From Sebastes aleutianus (lineage: Eukaryota; Chordata; Actinopteri; Perciformes; Sebastidae), in the NCBI GenBank assembly GCA_916700875.1, contig CAKAKS010000072.1, positions 39,933,670 through 39,997,669 on the forward strand: a DNA stretch of 64,000 nt. The letters run 5' to 3'. This document shows, piece by piece, positions 58,699 to 64,000 of this stretch. The notes under the pieces were generated by a model. It worked only from the letters and a program-made list of their open reading frames with translations. It was not told the origin of the DNA and did no database searches. Both the position numbers and the translations under genes were made by a program. The stretch's first letter is position 1. Each line of letters starts with the position of its first letter.

Positions 58699-58962
58699 CC
58701 ATCCATCCTCTGAATGCTCTAGGTCTCTAGTTTGATCCATCCATCCTCTGAATGCTCTAGGTCTCTAGTTTGATCCATCCTTCCTCTGAATGCTCTAGGT
58801 CTGTAGTTTGATCCATCCATCCTCTGAATGCTCTAGGTCTGTAGTTTGATCCATCCATCCTCTGAATGCTCTAGGTCTCTAGTTTGATCCATCCATCCTC
58901 TGAATGCTCTAGGTCTCTAGTCTGATCCATCCATCCTCTGAATGCTCTAGGTCTCTAGTTTG
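58699..58962. repeat. 38-bp tandem repeat, seven copies
   Basis: The unit cctctgaatgctctaggtctctagtttgatccatccat starts at 58707, 58745, 58783, 58821, 58859, 58897 and 58935. It lies in the intron between exons 34 and 35 and differs only at single positions. Confidence 0.95.
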
Positions 58963-59177
58963 TGGCTGTAAAGTTTCATGAGGCTGTGATTATCCTAGAG
59001 GTCACCACAGGTCATTTTATACAGTGAGGTCAATGAAATGTCTCCTATGGGGACTAACATCATCACACATGAATCCAGTTGGGCTCGTTGGATGGGTTCT
59101 ATGTTTGCAGTTTTAGAGGGAGGAGGCCTGTGTGAACATTATGATATACAGTATATGTGTTTAAATGAAAGACTCAC

Positions 59178-59275
59178 CTGAACAGCAGCATGAGGGCCAT
59201 GATGAAGGTTCTGAAGTTATTGTGCTCGTCGATGGCGCTCCTTTCCTCTTCATCTAGTGCCAAATTCCCAAACAA
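59178..59275 (-). CDS. cacna1a: cacna1a exon 34 equivalent: IVS5 end and outer turret
   Basis: A 98-nt exon starting L-F-G-N and ending L-M-L-L-F-R, with the last codon split AG|G. It encodes the end of IVS5, an acidic extracellular turret (D-E-E-E-R) and the approach to the pore helix (E-H-N-N-F-R-T-F). The acidic turret is short and family-typical but not identical to the mammalian version, as expected for a loop under relaxed constraint. Splice sites are gttttag at the acceptor and CAG|gtgagtc at the donor. Confidence 0.93.
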
Positions 59276-60802
<1,527 letters not shown>

Positions 60803-60893
60803 CTACCAGAGCAGAGGAAAAGAGAAGAGGTTAATAGAGCCGTTACGTGTATTCTGACTATACCGTATGTACGTTATGTTAATGACCGAATAC

Positions 60894-61010
60894 CTTAAAG
60901 GACTGGACGAAGGTCCACAGCAGGATGCGGATGGTCTCTCCCTGCCTCAGCAGCTTGATGAGCCGAGCTGCTCTGAACAACCTCAGGAAGCTCAAGTTGA
61001 TGAAGTTATT
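60894..61010 (-). CDS. cacna1a: cacna1a exon 32 equivalent: domain IV S4 voltage sensor and S4-S5 linker
   Basis: This 117-nt, phase 0-0 exon encodes 39 residues beginning N-N-F-I-N-L. It contains the IVS4 voltage sensor, with basic residues at every third position (R-L-F-R-A-A-R-L-I-K-L-L-R), followed by the S4-S5 linker T-I-R-I-L-L-W-T-F-V. The sequence matches the CaV2 family closely; P/Q-type identity comes from the downstream exons of the same gene. The acceptor reads catgtag and the donor AAG|gta on the minus strand. In mammals a 6-nt alternative exon (Asn-Pro) is inserted just before this exon; I could not locate one in the upstream intron. This is the most 5' coding exon I can support in the window. 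Confidence 0.95.
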
Positions 61011-61406
61011 CTACATGTACAGACGGAGAACACCGTCAGCTTCACCCAACACATGACACACCTGCACAACCTCCCTCTACCGAACACAAAAACCAAAACA
61101 GCGGAAGAAAGAGAGGTCAAAGAGAGAGAGGGGGGGGGGGGGGGGATCAAACCCAACGAAACATAACCAACTGCAATTAGTAGATACAAGTATAAATGGG
61201 AGAAAGACAGAGAAAAAGGTCAAAAGACAAAGAAAAGACGAAAGAGAGGAAATAAGGGAAATCATAGTTCAAAGAGACTAAAGGTCATCATCCAATCTGG
61301 TACAGCAAAACGCCTTTTTTTTTTTTTTTTTAAAGAACCAAATGCACTGATCTCTGGGGGTCAAGCAGGCCACACAAGATGGAGCACAGTGCGCTGTGCC
61401 TGTCAA

Positions 61407-61474
<68 letters not shown>

Positions 61475-64000
61475 TGTGGCCCAAAGAGCGTGGCGTAAGG
61501 TCGTCTGTGACACCTAAAATGTTTGCAGCCCAGATCTGGTGCCATCTGTTGGATTAACTTGGAGCATGTTCACACTTGGGTTGAAGCTTGGAGGATTTTT
61601 CGGATGTTTGGGAACGTGTTGTTGTGGAATTCAGCCCAGAAATCTGGTCTCAGGTCTGCTTCCAGCGTGCTCTGGTGCTGTTCATAGGAGCCCAAATGTT
61701 ATTATGCCCGTTGGAGACGAGCCAGGCCTGCGCAGAATCGATCCCCGGTGATCGCCGCGCAATGCATGCATGTTAGATTTGTGTCCGACTTGATGCCGAC
61801 TCGCTCTGACGTCGTGCATACGTGGGCAACGAGAACCTCACGAGATCGAGGCGGCCGAAGTTTACGGAGTCAGGCGCCGCAGCTGCTCTCCACCAACTGC
61901 AAGACCCAGGGCATTATGGGAAATGCCTGAAGGTCGCCTGATCAAAGAGCTGATTGGCTCTTAGTTTTGACAGCAAAAAACACGTGTTGTAGAAAGTCAA
62001 AACTTTCTGTGATATTGTGATATTGAACGCTAGATTGTAGGATATTAGTCTCATGTCAGTGTATGCATGTAATGAAAACTGACGCTAGAGGGGAACCTAG
62101 AGCGCCATAGTTTGAAGCGTAGGACCACGGACCTAGCTGCCGTATTTGACGAGTTGAGAATGAGAACACGTTGTTATTGTCCATGTGCATTGTTACAGGT
62201 CTACATGACACATTAACGTCATCCCTCGTTGGGTGCAATAGGAATATTTGTGGTGCAAAATAAATCTGAAATGTTTTTTTGTGAATTATTACTATGTGTT
62301 GTTTGAAGGCGCTGCTGGATTGTGACATGCCACACACCCAGGCATGACTGGTTTACATGGTTTTGTGACTAAAGAACCAGCATAGAGATCATGAAGGAGT
62401 TGCTAAACACTCAACTGGCGTGACGTAGGTGAGGAATAGTGTTGTGAATGATACCTGTTTCAAAATCTATCGAGAGTTTGGAGTGACTCTTTTTTGCGTA
62501 AACAATCCTGACTCACTCTGCTAGACGACTGAAGAAACAAAGTACGAACTCGGGTATCTAGACCAAGTGTGAAAATGCCCTAAAACACTACTGCGTGGAC
62601 TCAGCCCAATGAATTGCTGATTTCTGTTGATTTTTGTTACAGTGTCACAGAGAGAATAATATAATGTACAACAGCCAAACTCCCTGCTGAGGCCCCGGCA
62701 TTTTGTGGTTGACAGGCAAGGCAGGAAGAGGAGCATGAAGAGGGAGAGGAAGGAGGACGAGGGACTAGCGAGCAGCCTCAGTTCAGGCATGGTTTGGCAT
62801 GGCAGCATACGTTTCTTTGAGGAAAGAACTGGCCTACATGCAGACCAGTCGGGGCCAGTGGGGCCGAGCACATCCGAAGCTCTGATTCACACATTCACTT
62901 ATTTAGTTGCACTGTGAGATTTTAATATTTGAAGTTTGCATCAGATTGTGTTAGAAAATTAACAAGTACTGGCTGCTAATGCTGTCCCGATAACACAAAT
63001 GTGCATACCTTCCGCTGCAAAGAGTATGAATCGATCATTAAATGGTTTTAACTCGTTGCAGTTTAATCAAATGTGATCTTTCACCGATCCACCTGGATGG
63101 ACAATTAGCTTAATGTTGGAGAATTTTGGGGTGAATTAAGCACTGTGACCAGGAAGCTTTTCCTTTCACTGTTTACAGATCAGAGTAAAATGAATACCGC
63201 AAAACTGCAATTAATAGCCCGGGCTTTTATTTGCTTTAATCACTGAACCCAACCAGCGTATATTTGAGATGGGCCTTTAATTCCGAGACGGGAGATACTA
63301 TGTAATTCATTTTTTAAACCAGTATGAATAATACTGGTATAAAAATTAGGCTATCGAATAACAAATCAATTATCAATTGATCTAGCTCCAGACAGTTAAC
63401 CACGCTCATTTTACGGCACCGACACAAAACCTCTCTTTATCCTGTTAAAACCCGTCACCGACGAGCCGGAAACTAAACCGAGAACGGTGGGGACATTCTG
63501 TATTATGTAGTGGACTTAACATAACAATATTCACAACTTGGATTAAGATTAATTCTTTTGATTGGTGAACCCTTAAGGACAAAAAGGAATATAAATAATC
63601 GAGGAATGGACACGTATTCGGACTTTATGACTGCTTCAAAGGTAAGGAGTCGCCACTTTTTATTCGTCTCTCTTGTTTACGGCTGTACCGAATAGTTTGA
63701 AGCTTAGAAGCGTAATAACGTTGACATTCTATTATTATGAATAACTTAAACACACGAGTGACGTGGCACTCAGCATCTCTGTAATTGTCCATTTAATCAT
63801 TTACAAAATTCACAACATGCTTCCATCCAACGAAACACTCTGCTTTAATCCATATTTGTTGGCGTTTAGCCTTTCAAAAACGCCATTTTCTATTTTCAAA
63901 AAAACACAAAGGGAGGCACGCACCTAACGGGGCGCTTTAGCAGCAATCAACAGCACCGTAAATCTGAATGAATTATACTGGTGCTCATGGGTTGAACTGG
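61011..64000. other. Intron upstream of exon 32, to the window edge
   Basis: No upstream CaV exon recognised. Contains a G-run at about 61131-61145 and a long (CA)n at 61408-61472. The 6-nt exon known in mammals just before exon 32 cannot be found by eye. Confidence 0.55.
61408..61472. repeat. (CA)n microsatellite
   Basis: An uninterrupted CA tract of about 65 bp. Confidence 0.97.

Noticed and set aside
61011..64000. 6-nt Asn-Pro microexon (31a) or exon 31
   Set aside because: Six bases cannot be recognised by eye, and no upstream IVS1-S3 exon is visible before the window edge.

Overview
The window is vertebrate nuclear DNA, almost certainly from a spiny-rayed (percomorph-like) teleost. The evidence is large introns with GT-AG borders, dense CA/GA microsatellites, tRNA-derived fish SINE pieces, and many short non-autonomous DNA transposons of hAT type (8-bp target duplications) and TTAA type. 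There is no bacterial-style gene layout, and most long open frames are translations of microsatellites or transposons.

One gene is recognisable. It is the 3' part of cacna1a, encoding the CaV2.1 (P/Q-type) voltage-gated calcium channel alpha-1 subunit, on the minus strand from about 61.0 kb down to 12.0 kb. I could place 16 coding exons, equivalent to human exons 32-47, with consistent phases and splice sites. They total 2,598 nt (865 codons plus stop) and run from the IVS4 voltage sensor to the C-terminal D-D-W-C PDZ ligand. In protein order the exons are 60894-61010, 60737-60802, 59178-59275, 58445-58595, 56627-56754, 51215-51311, 45632-45737, 44307-44414, 39820-39920, 34981-35102, 33540-33675, 30817-30930, 24858-24893 (a 36-nt microexon), 17649-17898, 14240-14478 and 12035-12763. 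Together they encode the end of domain IV, the EF-hand, the pre-IQ and IQ calmodulin-binding regions, and a long proline/histidine/glycine-rich tail with a RIM-BP-type SH3 ligand and the PDZ ligand. Exons before IVS4 lie beyond the right edge. Whether this is the aa or ab teleost paralogue cannot be told from the window.

Positions 1 to about 11,950 are downstream of the gene and hold only repeats. The introns are filled with transposon relics. The most striking is a 686-bp hAT-type element (49077-49762) whose interior is about 440 bp of antisense 28S rRNA sequence. Others are nested TTAA elements, a minisatellite grown inside a MITE, SINE tails joined to an unusual T-tract/GAC array, a LINE reverse-transcriptase remnant, and simple repeats lying directly against several splice sites.

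The most functionally interesting signals in the gene are a tandem 3' splice site (GGCAG) at the last exon that would switch the PDZ/RIM-BP tail on or off, a 19-glycine run in exon 45, a mixed-type EF-hand exon 37, and (TG)n or (CT)n tracts serving as or next to acceptor polypyrimidine tracts.
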